Source: Paenibacillus tengchongensis | Lineage (GTDB): Bacteria > Bacillota > Bacilli > Paenibacillales > Paenibacillaceae | Length of the DNA: 64,000 nt | NCBI RefSeq assembly: GCF_008973665.1 | Contig: NZ_WACP01000011.1 | Span: forward strand, 1-64,000 | Direction of reading: 5' to 3' | Part shown: positions 16,644 through 24,427 of the stretch, one piece after another | How positions within the stretch are numbered: the first letter of the stretch is position 1 | Layout: the number at the start of each line of letters is the position of its first letter | The notes under the pieces: generated by a model | Told to the model about the DNA's origin: nothing | The model's input: the letters and a program-made list of their open reading frames with translations, nothing else | Databases searched by the model: none | Position numbers and translations under genes: made by a program

Positions 16644-17933
16644 CTATACAGACAGACTGGATTGAGTTGGTGCAGAGGATTGCAAGGCTTTCAGGTTCAG
16701 GCTTCGCAGTTGCGGATTGGACAAGCCAATCGCCAGGCAGACCCCAAACAGCACAGCCGCAAGTCCAAAGCATAATCCCGCGCCCAGCCAATCACCAAGG
16801 ATACCCACCACACCGTAAGTTATAGGGATGGATACGTTAAATGCCATTGATGTGATGCTGTTGACTCTTCCGCGAAGCGTTGCCGGAACAAGCAGCTGAA
16901 ACAGGGTGCTCATTGGGATTACGGTTACTGTGACCCCCAAACCGAGGATCAGGTTGCCTGCACACGCCAGCCAGAGGACAGGCGAAGCGGCGATTACGAA
17001 CATGCCGATGCCCTGAATCCCGAGTCCGCACACAAACCATAGGCCAACTTTCTTGGGCGATATCCTCCCGATAAAGAGTCCGCCCAACAGCAACCCGACC
17101 GCAATGAAAGCATTGAAGATTCCCAGCTGCGTAGAATCCCCGTGTAATCTGTCTTGCACCAGCATCGGCGGAAGAACATTGCTCGGCCCGAGTGCGATGT
17201 TGCTCAGAGTACCGAGGAGGATAAGAAAGAGCAGAGCAGTCTGTCCCTTCAACCAACCCCAGCCCTCCCGGATTTCCGTAAAGATTGACGTGGAATCCTG
17301 GCGGGCTTCTCTTTGAAATTTACCGCGTTTCTTAATAAATTGGATCAGGCAAAGGGAGATGACAAACGTTACCGCATCCCAAACCACCGCTCCCGAATTT
17401 CCAATGACAGCTACAAGGATCCCGCCAGCCACGGTACCGACGATGCGGGTAATCTGCAGCGAGACCGAGAGCAGTGAGTTGGCGGTAAGCAAATAGGATT
17501 TATCCTCAATCAATTCAGGCAGCCAGGAGCTTTGGGAGGTGGCGAATATATTGCCTGTGATGGATAAGCAGACCGTAATCAGGTAGATATGCATCAGTTC
17601 AAGTCGACCGGTAATCATCAGCAGTGCAAGGATACCGGTGAGGATGGCTTGGGCGGCATCTGCGATCTGCATCAGCAGTTTTTTGTTCAGCCGGTCTACC
17701 CAAGCGCCGATGAATAACCCGAGCAGCATTTCCGGCAGGAACTTGGTGACGATCACTAGCCCGACCTGCAGCGAAGAGCCGGTCATTGAGTATACGAGCC
17801 AGCTGATTGCCAGATTATATAAGGAATCACCGAAGAACGAGAAGGTGCGGGCCATCCACAGGAAGCGGAAGTCCGGGTTCAGCTTCAGCAGCAGTCTGTA
17901 GTTAGGTTTTGCCGGTGTGACCTTCATTTTCAT
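16644..17933 (-). CDS. MFS exporter of the peptide operon
   Basis: A 429-residue major facilitator with about 12 membrane spans, starting MKMKVTPAKPNYRLLLKLN. It has the loop GAWVDRLNKK between spans 2 and 3, as in EntS/MFS_3-type exporters. AGGAGG directly precedes ATG 17933, so the upstream ATG at 17954 is rejected. It follows the radical SAM gene by 23 bases on the same strand. In this context it probably exports the modified peptide. Confidence 0.85.
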   Translation of the reverse strand: MKMKVTPAKPNYRLLLKLNPDFRFLWMARTFSFFGDSLYNLAISWLVYSMTGSSLQVGLVIVTKFLPEMLLGLFIGAWVDRLNKKLLMQIADAAQAILTGILALLMITGRLELMHIYLITVCLSITGNIFATSQSSWLPELIEDKSYLLTANSLLSVSLQITRIVGTVAGGILVAVIGNSGAVVWDAVTFVISLCLIQFIKKRGKFQREARQDSTSIFTEIREGWGWLKGQTALLFLILLGTLSNIALGPSNVLPPMLVQDRLHGDSTQLGIFNAFIAVGLLLGGLFIGRISPKKVGLWFVCGLGIQGIGMFVIAASPVLWLACAGNLILGLGVTVTVIPMSTLFQLLVPATLRGRVNSITSMAFNVSIPITYGVVGILGDWLGAGLCFGLAAVLFGVCLAIGLSNPQLRSLNLKALQSSAPTQSSLSV

Positions 17934-17956
17934 TTCTTCCTCCTGCCTTAACATAT

Positions 17957-20197
17957 TTATGCCTCAGCCAAATTTACGACAACGGGTTCGGGAGTTCTTA
18001 CACGCAAAAATCGGTTGCGGATACAGTGATGCCAGAGCTTAGTATGAAACTCCTTCTGTGTGGAATGAGCCAGCAGGTCCTGCAGGCTTAAACCATTTTT
18101 AAACCGCAGCAGGAAATCAATCATAGGCTCCGGAAAAGGGTAAACCGTTCCATCCCGGCGTACAAATAGCCTCTGTGCTTCTTGTTCGGCCTGATCTTCG
18201 CTGTTATCCGATTTAAAACGCTCCATAAGCTCGCTGAAGTTCTGGGCGGTAATCGCTATGCCGCTTTTTTCATAGTAATCATGAAATTTCTGCAAGTCCT
18301 TTTTGTTGAATAGTTGATTTACGGGAAGATGGTGTACATGATCCAGGATATATCCATTCAGCTCTAAAATACTCATTTCAGCAGCTTCGGGGTTGCCCGT
18401 ACTACTGATAATCCTCAAAATGTCGGTCCCGTAACGGTCATGATAGAACATCGTGTGCGGTGAATCTACTCCGCCAACCCAAGGCCGGTCAAAATGATTG
18501 ACGGTCAGGGCTGCTTTTGCTTGAGTGAGTTCTTTGGAGCCGTATCGGGATAAATGTTCAAGTAAGTCATCCTGGTCCTTGTAATGAAGCCTCCATGCAA
18601 TATCTTCTCCCTCATAAGGACGAACGCCGGTAATACCGAAACGATCCGGTTCTCTCGCAACAATGGCACCTTTGGTCAGAATGAAATGGCCAAGCCCTCC
18701 GAAGGTCCAGTATTCTCTGATTTGCTCCAGTACAGCGGTGGAACTTAAAGCATCTTCTATCGTTTCTGTCGGAAAACCGGTAAATCCCATGATTTGCACA
18801 CCAATTCCTGCATTGCTGAACATCTGAATGGTCTCTTGCAGACGATCCACCTTGGTTCCTTTATCGATCAGATTTAATATACGCTGGTTACCGGATTCGA
18901 AGCCTACCGATATGGCAATACAGCCGCTGTTATACAGCAGCTCGCATTTATCCGGCGACCAGTATTCTTCTAATCTGATTTCAGCGCTCCAACGGATATC
19001 CAGGTTCTCTGCAATGATTGCTCTGGCCAGCTTTAACAGTAAGGACGGGGCGAGCACATCTACCGAAAAGTATATATATTTATAAGAGACAGTGATTGTC
19101 CTTAGATCTTCCATGATTTTCTCGACAGTATACTGTCGCCATGGACTGGTGGGAGAATCGGTATTCAGGCCATAATCGCAGAACGTGCACTTGTTCCAAT
19201 AACACCCGCGGGAAGGGGAATAGTAGACAAAAGGAAAAGGGGAAAGGTATTGGTCCCACGGCAGCTTCGAATAGTCGGGTACAGGCAAAGAGCAAATATT
19301 CTCATATCGGATTTCCGGGAGTGAACCGGAAGGATGCGCGAAATTCCCGGAAATCAACACGATATTGGCAGTCGATGGAAGCGGGGCATCATGGTTCAAG
19401 GCGTCAAGGACCGCAACAAAAGCACTTTCCCCTTCGCCAATGATGCAGGCGTCCGCGCTTTCGAAAATAACCTGGAATTGCGCTTTGTCGAGAATGTACT
19501 TCCAAAAATCCGATACGGCCGTACCCCCAAAGATCAGTCTTACTTCCGGAAGGCTTGTCCGGATATGCCGCGCCATACTTAAGGCAAACGGCATCTGGGC
19601 AATATAGGTAATGCTGATGCCTACAAGCGCATAATTGTTATGCCGGATTTGCGGGATCAGCACGTCTTTAAAATAAGAGCTGAAAGGCTGGGATATTCGT
19701 TCGGTAATTGCCTGGTCGCTGATATCCGCTGAGCTGAATAAATTATAGAAACCGTGGGTGTTCAGGCTAAACCCCTTGAATTGTCCCGGAAATGCATGTA
19801 ATGATAAGGCATCCATCCAGAGTAAAAGGGTTTCTACAGCAACGGTATATTTAGAATAGTCGAAGAAATCTGCTTCCGACCGCAAGGTGCTTATAGCTGA
19901 CGGCAGCTCAGCAAGAAAATCAATTCCTTGAACTTTCAGGGCGTAGTATAGTTCCATTTGCTCAATGGCTGAAGGGTTATCCAGTTTCTTTAAGATTTCC
20001 AAGCGGTTCTCAATCGCTGACATGGTTGCTGCAATTTGTTCAGGGCTCGTAGTATGTAACCAGGACTCGATATTGCTGTCGATGATATCAATGTCTTCAA
20101 ACCCGAACTGCTGTGCAAAGGCTGCCAATGCGCATAGGCTATGATAGCCCGATGTAGGGTCACTGATAGGAGGATATATAAGTGCAGTTTTTAGCAT
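17957..20197 (-). CDS. B12-binding-type radical SAM enzyme, putative peptide maturase
   Basis: 746 residues. The N-terminal 310 residues resemble a cobalamin-binding Rossmann region (LVGISITYIAQMP, then LIFGGTAVSDF), without a clear DxHxxG motif. The radical SAM core follows: SRGCYWNKCTFCDYG places Cys at about 332, 337 and 340, a CX4CX2C spacing instead of CX3CX2C. The C-terminal 80 residues look winged-helix-like and may bind the peptide. GGAGG precedes ATG 20197. It lies between a 33-codon peptide gene and an MFS exporter. C-methylation or another radical modification is inferred. Confidence 0.83.
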   Translation of the reverse strand: MLKTALIYPPISDPTSGYHSLCALAAFAQQFGFEDIDIIDSNIESWLHTTSPEQIAATMSAIENRLEILKKLDNPSAIEQMELYYALKVQGIDFLAELPSAISTLRSEADFFDYSKYTVAVETLLLWMDALSLHAFPGQFKGFSLNTHGFYNLFSSADISDQAITERISQPFSSYFKDVLIPQIRHNNYALVGISITYIAQMPFALSMARHIRTSLPEVRLIFGGTAVSDFWKYILDKAQFQVIFESADACIIGEGESAFVAVLDALNHDAPLPSTANIVLISGNFAHPSGSLPEIRYENICSLPVPDYSKLPWDQYLSPFPFVYYSPSRGCYWNKCTFCDYGLNTDSPTSPWRQYTVEKIMEDLRTITVSYKYIYFSVDVLAPSLLLKLARAIIAENLDIRWSAEIRLEEYWSPDKCELLYNSGCIAISVGFESGNQRILNLIDKGTKVDRLQETIQMFSNAGIGVQIMGFTGFPTETIEDALSSTAVLEQIREYWTFGGLGHFILTKGAIVAREPDRFGITGVRPYEGEDIAWRLHYKDQDDLLEHLSRYGSKELTQAKAALTVNHFDRPWVGGVDSPHTMFYHDRYGTDILRIISSTGNPEAAEMSILELNGYILDHVHHLPVNQLFNKKDLQKFHDYYEKSGIAITAQNFSELMERFKSDNSEDQAEQEAQRLFVRRDGTVYPFPEPMIDFLLRFKNGLSLQDLLAHSTQKEFHTKLWHHCIRNRFLRVRTPEPVVVNLAEA

Positions 20198-20223
20198 TGC
20201 ATTGCCTCCATTATTAAAGGTTA

Positions 20224-20249
20224 CCTCCCCATTTATGTAAATGGGGAGG
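20224..20249. repeat. Perfect hairpin between peptide gene and maturase
   Basis: CCTCCCCATTTA and its exact complement (12-bp arms) around two bases. It lies 18 bases after the peptide stop codon and 26 bases before the maturase start. No T-run follows on the minus strand, so it probably acts as a partial terminator, processing site or stabiliser that keeps peptide mRNA above maturase mRNA. Confidence 0.75.
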
Positions 20250-20267
20250 CTGTCAGATGCAATCATG

Positions 20268-20369
20268 TTAGTTGATGTTGATATTGTTATTGTCCGGTGA
20301 AAAGATGGCACCGCATTCTTCTGTAATATTCATGATGGATAACAACAATTCTTCTTCTTCTCGTTTCAT
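20268..20369 (-). CDS. 33-residue putative RiPP precursor peptide
   Basis: ORF starting MKREEEELLLSIMNITEE and ending CGAIFSPDNNNININ. GGGAGGTGAATAAT precedes the ATG, a strong ribosome site. The charged Glu-rich N-terminal half looks like a leader helix. The C-terminal half has one Cys (residue 19) and an Asn/Ile alternation. It is the first gene of an operon with a radical SAM enzyme and an exporter, the classical place for a RiPP precursor. I do not recognise the peptide family. A TATACT-like -10 lies near 20404 on the minus strand. Confidence 0.7.
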   Translation of the reverse strand: MKREEEELLLSIMNITEECGAIFSPDNNNININ

Positions 20370-20526
20370 ATTATTCACCTCCCTTCTAAGAATTGAAGAG
20401 AGTATATACTAAAAAATGTTATTTACATATTAAAATGGTTATTGATAATAAGATTATATGGATATATAATTATTTTTAAATGAATACCATTAATTACCTT
20501 ACAACTGCTGTTATATATCAGCGCAC
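20370..20526. other. AT-rich divergent promoter region
   Basis: The gap between the peptide operon and the divergent small ORF is very AT-rich. It holds the presumed start signals of the minus-strand operon (TATACT near 20404) and no ORF of note. Confidence 0.45.
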
Positions 20527-20556
20527 TTGACAGTTCTTCACTACAAGTCGTATGAT
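20527..20556 (+). promoter_or_regulatory. Strong promoter for the 23-residue ORF
   Basis: TTGACA (20527-20532), an 18-base spacer and TATGAT (20551-20556). The predicted transcript has a leader of about 28 bases before the ATG. Confidence 0.7.
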
Positions 20557-20590
20557 TGCTGCAGAAATGATGGAAAGGAGACGATGTAAT

Positions 20591-20662
20591 ATGACAGTAT
20601 TATCTGCAATTTCACCCCTGTCTGTTGTATTTACGCGTTCTCCGGGAACAGGTTCAGTCTAG
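20591..20662 (+). CDS. 23-residue peptide of unknown function
   Basis: ORF starting MTVLSAISPLSVVFTRSP and ending with TAG at 20660. AAAGGAGACG lies upstream with suitable spacing, a strong promoter precedes it and an intrinsic terminator follows at 20710. It is transcribed away from the RiPP-like operon. It could be a second peptide of that system, a signalling or leader peptide, or a short ORF on a small regulatory RNA. No homology is recognised. Confidence 0.5.
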   Translation: MTVLSAISPLSVVFTRSPGTGSV

Positions 20663-20709
20663 CCGGAATTGATTCCGTTTAAGCTGTAACTTTTCGCAAG
20701 GTCTTTCAT

Positions 20710-20745
20710 GCCGCCGGACAACGTTAGTGTTCCGGCGGCTTTTTG
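20710..20745 (+). terminator. Intrinsic terminator
   Basis: GCCGCCGGA pairs with TCCGGCGGC, followed by TTTTT. It closes the short transcript of the 23-residue ORF. Confidence 0.8.
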
Positions 20746-20987
20746 CTGTATTCAGCGTTTACAGATAGTGAGATGCTATCCGTACAATGACTCTGAAGTA
20801 TGCCGGGGAATCCGGTTTCTCCAATCGGGAGAGGCCGGATTCCCTGCCAGCGGGCGAACCATTCCTGATCTTGCCTTTCCCGGCAGGAGGACTGTGACGC
20901 TCAAGCCGCCGGAATAACGAATCCGGCGGCTTCTTTGCGTTCCCGGACATGTAGCAGAACCCGAAAAAAACTTTTTGGAGGAATTGG
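20746..20987 (+). promoter_or_regulatory. Structured leader with terminator before the rsgA-like gene
   Basis: A long hairpin (GGGAATCCGG at 20806-20815 with CCGGATTCCC at 20835-20844, plus an inner TCTCC/GGGAGA stem) is followed by a CTGCC/GGCAG pairing. A terminator-like stem then repeats the GCCGCCGGA/TCCGGCGGC sequence (20905-20930), with TTCTTT after it. It ends 50 bases before the gene. This looks like an attenuator or riboswitch-type leader, but I could not match it to a known class. Confidence 0.45.
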
Positions 20988-22076
20988 ATGAGTATAAAGG
21001 ATTATGGCTGGAATAAACAATGGGAAGAGACTTGGGCGGCCGCAGCCTGCGGGCAGCCGGGCAAAGAGCTGGCGCCTGCACGGGTCGTCGGCGATTTCGG
21101 CAGCAAATACCGGCTTATGACCATGCGGGGCGAGGTGTGGGGCGAAATGTCCGGCAAGCTGCGGTATGCACTGACGGTGAAAGGCGCTTACCCGGCCGTC
21201 GGCGACTGGGTCGCGGCCGCGCTGCCGGCAAGCGGTGATCAAGCCGTCATCCAGGAGGTGCTGGCCCGACGCAGCGTTATTTCGCGCAAGGTGGCCGGTA
21301 CGACACAGGAGGAGCAGATTGTGGCTGCGAACGTGGATACACTGTTTCTGGTCAGCGCCTTGAACGACGATTATAACGTACGGCGGATGGAGCGTTATCT
21401 GATCATGGCCTGGAACAGCGGCGCGACGCCCGTCATCCTGTTGACCAAGGCGGACTTGTGTCCCGATGCGGCAGAACGGATGACCCAAATGGAGCACGCT
21501 GCCCCCGGCGTAGCCGTACACGCCGTCAGCGCGCTGCGGGACGAAGGCAGAGAGACGCTTCTGCCGTACATCCGGCCGGGTCAGACGGTAGCCTTGACCG
21601 GTTCTTCGGGCTGCGGCAAATCGACGCTGGTGAACTGGCTCAGCAGACAGCGGCTTCAGCTGACCCAGGAGGTACGGGAGGATGACAGCCGTGGACGGCA
21701 CACGACTACCCACCGCGAATTGTTCCTGCTCCCCGAAGGCGGAATTATTGTGGATACGCCGGGGATGCGGGAGCTGCAGCTGTGGGAGGATGAAGGTGGT
21801 CTGGACCTGGCGTTCGGGGATATCAGCACTCTGGCGGCAGCCTGCCGTTACAGCAACTGCCGTCATGACCGGGAAGAAGGCTGCGCCGTAACGGCGGCCG
21901 TCGCCTCCGGGGATCTGGAGGAGAAGCGGCTGCTGAATTTCCGCAAGACAGAGCGGGAGCTGCGTTACCAGAGCAGCAAGGAAGCGAAGCAGCAGCGCAA
22001 GACGGCTGCAGCGGCCAAACCGGCGGTGCCGAGGACGCGGAAGGTAAACTGGCGGCGGGAACTGGAGGAATATTAA
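20988..22076 (+). CDS. rsgA: RsgA-type circularly permuted GTPase (ribosome assembly)
   Basis: 362 residues. An OB-fold comes first, then the permuted GTPase: G4 LTKADL, G1 GSSGCGKST near residue 205, G2 around GRHTTTHRE and G3 DTPGMRE. The C-terminal zinc motif is CRYSNCRHDREEGC. RsgA helps mature the 30S subunit. The ATG follows GGAGG. It is a lone gene, not beside the prkC/rpe genes that flank the main Bacillus homologue, so it may be a second copy. A strong bidirectional terminator follows. Confidence 0.88.
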   Translation: MSIKDYGWNKQWEETWAAAACGQPGKELAPARVVGDFGSKYRLMTMRGEVWGEMSGKLRYALTVKGAYPAVGDWVAAALPASGDQAVIQEVLARRSVISRKVAGTTQEEQIVAANVDTLFLVSALNDDYNVRRMERYLIMAWNSGATPVILLTKADLCPDAAERMTQMEHAAPGVAVHAVSALRDEGRETLLPYIRPGQTVALTGSSGCGKSTLVNWLSRQRLQLTQEVREDDSRGRHTTTHRELFLLPEGGIIVDTPGMRELQLWEDEGGLDLAFGDISTLAAACRYSNCRHDREEGCAVTAAVASGDLEEKRLLNFRKTERELRYQSSKEAKQQRKTAAAAKPAVPRTRKVNWRRELEEY

Positions 22077-22120
22077 GAAAGAGGGGCATCCGTCGCAAGA
22101 ACGGATGCCCCTCTTTTATC
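22077..22120. terminator. Bidirectional intrinsic terminator
   Basis: AAAGAGGGGCATCCGT and its complement flank a 7-base loop, with TTTT on the plus strand, between convergent rsgA and azoR. Confidence 0.85.
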
Positions 22121-22138
22121 TTCATCAAGCTTGCTAGA

Positions 22139-22765
22139 TTAGAACTTGGCTGCTTCAGCTTTAGCCAGATCAAGGCCGGCGGCGATGATATTGGCGGATT
22201 CGGCAGGGTTCTGGTTATGTCCTTCGATGATCACTTGGGTAATGTCCTGGAAGCCCCAGAACTTCAGGTTGCCGACAATGAAGTTCACAGCCATTTCAGC
22301 AGCTGCGGCCGGACCTTCGGAATATACGCCGCCACGGGCGTTCAGGACAGCGGCTTTCTTGCCGGTGATCAGACCAACAGGACCTTCAGCAGTGTATTTA
22401 AATGCAGTGCCTGCCTGGTTCAGATAGTCAATGTAAGTGTGGAGAACTGCCGGAACCGTCATATTCCACAGCGGGAAAGCGAAGACTACTTTGTCGGCGG
22501 CCAGGAACTGGTCGATATATTTTCTTACAGTTGCAGCGCCTGCAGCTTCTTCGGCAGTTGCTTCGAGACCTTGGTTCGCTTTGAAAACACCGGTAATCAG
22601 GGTGTTGTCGTAGTATGGAAGCTGTTCGGCGAACAGATCCAGTTCAGTAACCTGATCTTCCGGATGAGCTTCCTTGTAGCTGGCCAGGAAGGCGTTGTAA
22701 AGCTGTACACTTACAGCTTGCTCTGCGGGGCGGTTATTGGCTTTGATAAAAAGTACATTAGACAT
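22139..22765 (-). CDS. azoR: FMN-dependent NADH-azoreductase
   Basis: 208 residues with a flavodoxin-like fold. The FMN-binding and active-site segment FAFPLWNMTVPAVLHTYIDY is near residue 97, and NARGGVYSEG is typical of the family. These enzymes reduce azo compounds and quinones and protect against thiol-reactive stress. The ATG follows GGAG and an AT-rich region with a 15-base palindrome (22800-22814) that may be an operator. It is a single gene. Confidence 0.9.
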   Translation of the reverse strand: MSNVLFIKANNRPAEQAVSVQLYNAFLASYKEAHPEDQVTELDLFAEQLPYYDNTLITGVFKANQGLEATAEEAAGAATVRKYIDQFLAADKVVFAFPLWNMTVPAVLHTYIDYLNQAGTAFKYTAEGPVGLITGKKAAVLNARGGVYSEGPAAAAEMAVNFIVGNLKFWGFQDITQVIIEGHNQNPAESANIIAAGLDLAKAEAAKF

Positions 22766-23095
22766 TATGGTTTCTCCTCAAATATATATTTATTACTAAC
22801 TATATTTAATATAGCATTTAATATTTCGTTTGTAAACTGCGGTCGAAACAAATTTTGTTTTCCTCGACAGGAGCCTGCTATTCTTCGCAAAGCCACCACA
22901 TATTCTTTATAAGGCTGGGGATTTCGGCTAAATGCCTCAAGATATAGTGTAGCGGTGATTTGACAGGTTTTTTTGCGTTTTTGGGCAAGGTTTAAGCTGC
23001 GCGGGACCCGGTTATATAGGTCATACAAGGGGGGACAGGTAATCATTTCCTCTCCGCTCTGGCGAATAACCTTTACTGTTAAAGGAGCGATTGAC
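22766..23095. other. Intergenic region between azoR and a small gene
   Basis: It contains the palindrome CTATATTTAATATAG at 22800-22814, close to the azoR start, which is a candidate repressor site. The rest shows no ORF with a ribosome site; the open minus-strand frame here has none. Confidence 0.4.
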
Positions 23096-23233
23096 ATGTC
23101 CATTGACCGTTTTATTATTAAAAAATTGGACAGCTGTCACGAAGAGCATACACGGCGCAACTTAGTACAGTTGTTCAAGCTGCGGATTCAAAAAGCGGAA
23201 AAAGAAGAGGACCGTAAACACCGGATAAGCTGA
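23096..23233 (+). CDS. Small basic protein of unknown function
   Basis: 45 residues starting MSIDRFIIKKLDSCHEEHTR, helical and basic, ending KEEDRKHRIS. AAAGGAGCG precedes the ATG and a good terminator follows 55 bases later, so it is probably expressed. Family not recognised. Confidence 0.6.
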   Translation: MSIDRFIIKKLDSCHEEHTRRNLVQLFKLRIQKAEKEEDRKHRIS

Positions 23234-23287
23234 TGTTGAGTGATGCACAAATACACTGTGAATACTTAAGGCCATATATAGAGCGGG

Positions 23288-23315
23288 GCACATCTGGGGC
23301 GATGTGCTTTTTTTT
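23288..23315 (+). terminator. Intrinsic terminator
   Basis: GCACATC pairs with GATGTGC and is followed by eight T. Confidence 0.8.
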
Positions 23316-23351
23316 ATTATGTAAACAGCTTCTTTATCTCTATGTCTGTAC

Positions 23352-23382
23352 AAAAAAACTACCCCTCTGTTAATAGAGGGAT
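23352..23382 (-). terminator. Intrinsic terminator
   Basis: On the minus strand CCCTCT pairs with AGAGGG and seven T follow. The stem overlaps the last codons of the gene it ends. Confidence 0.7.
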
Positions 23383-23612
23383 AGCGCCAATGAATCATTT
23401 TCACTGTAACTGTGCAATATAGCCTCAGAGCCTTTAATTTCTATACTGATAAGAGAGTTCAGACATTTTTGAATGGCACTTTTGCCTTTTTGGAATTTGA
23501 GCTCCAGCGTGCTGTTCAGGATGCGCAGCACCTTTTGGGTTGGTTGTTTGTTATCTTCGCTAGTGATATACACGGGTACAAGCTTGTTCTGAAATGTGAT
23601 GAGTGTTCTCAT
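23370..23612 (-). CDS. Small unknown protein
   Basis: 80 residues starting MRTLITFQNKLVPVYITS. GAGGTGAT precedes the ATG and a terminator overlaps the stop, so the gene is likely real. There is no membrane span or signal peptide. The short beta-rich look resembles small conserved Bacillales proteins, but no family is recognised. Confidence 0.6.
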   Translation of the reverse strand: MRTLITFQNKLVPVYITSEDNKQPTQKVLRILNSTLELKFQKGKSAIQKCLNSLISIEIKGSEAILHSYSENDSLALSLY

Positions 23613-23783
23613 ATTGAAATCACCTCGCTACAAGTAATTCATGATAAGATGATACCTTGCTTTTCTTAATTTTACCTTAAAATTAGCTTATGATAACATA
23701 AAGATTGCAAGTTTCAGAGATAGAGCTCATGAATTCTGGGCCACTTCCGGATATTCTCCGAGAAGCCAGGAAGGATTATCAAT

Positions 23784-24419
23784 GTGAAAACAAACGACGG
23801 GGTGGATTTGGCGCACTTTCTGTTTCCGGACGGAGCCGGAAAGGATGTGCTGCAAAGGGTATCCGCCGCAGACCGGATTTGCCGGTTAACATACACAGAA
23901 GGCGACTATACACAGGATGTATGCCTAGAGGTACATAAAGATCAGACGCTGGTTTCCAGTCTGCAGCAGGCGGATGCCTTTGCCTATGTTTTGCGGGACT
24001 CTGCTGAAATAAAGCGGGCTTGCTTCTATTTGTTCAACTGCCTGGATGCAGACGAGACTGAGGCGCCGGAGGCGCCGGCCTTGCTGCTGTCCAGGCGCAG
24101 ATACGAGGAGCTGAAGGAGAAAGCGGGTTCCTACACCCTGTATTTTCTTGCCGAATGCCTTACCGCCGAAACCGGCGATCTCGTGCACTCGGCACAGCTG
24201 GCCCGGGCGCTGAAATGCCGCACCGCCGACGGCGAGCTGCGTCTTGGCTCGCGCAGCGGGAGCGGCTGGAATCTGCAGCAGGCCGGCTATATCGAGGATG
24301 CCGGAGGCGGATGGCTGCTGCGCATGAGCTGCCGGACCGGAGAAGACTGGATCGTTGCGGTCCCGGCCTCCAAAATGCAGATGAGTGCAGCCTTGTTCGA
24401 ATGGGTCTGCTGCCGGTAA
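23784..24419 (+). CDS. Unknown protein
   Basis: 211 residues from a GTG start (AAGGATT upstream): MKTNDGVDLAHFLFPDGAGK onward. Soluble, with the middle containing LLLSRRRYEELKEKAGSYTL and the end ALFEWVCCR. No motif recognised. It converges with the alpha-amylase gene, leaving an 8-base gap. GC content is higher than in the AT-rich small genes before it. Confidence 0.65.
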   Translation: MKTNDGVDLAHFLFPDGAGKDVLQRVSAADRICRLTYTEGDYTQDVCLEVHKDQTLVSSLQQADAFAYVLRDSAEIKRACFYLFNCLDADETEAPEAPALLLSRRRYEELKEKAGSYTLYFLAECLTAETGDLVHSAQLARALKCRTADGELRLGSRSGSGWNLQQAGYIEDAGGGWLLRMSCRTGEDWIVAVPASKMQMSAALFEWVCCR

Positions 24420-24427
24420 GCCGCTTA

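Noticed and set aside
20746..20987. Known riboswitch (c-di-GMP-I, cobalamin, TPP, SAM, guanidine) before the rsgA-like gene
   Set aside because: Fragments such as GCGAACC and GTGACGCTCAAGCC loosely recall c-di-GMP-I, but the conserved core spacing and loops are missing. Reported only as an unassigned structure.
22765..23103. 112-codon minus-strand ORF upstream of azoR
   Set aside because: It covers the azoR promoter region and runs antisense to a small plus-strand gene that has a ribosome site and terminator.
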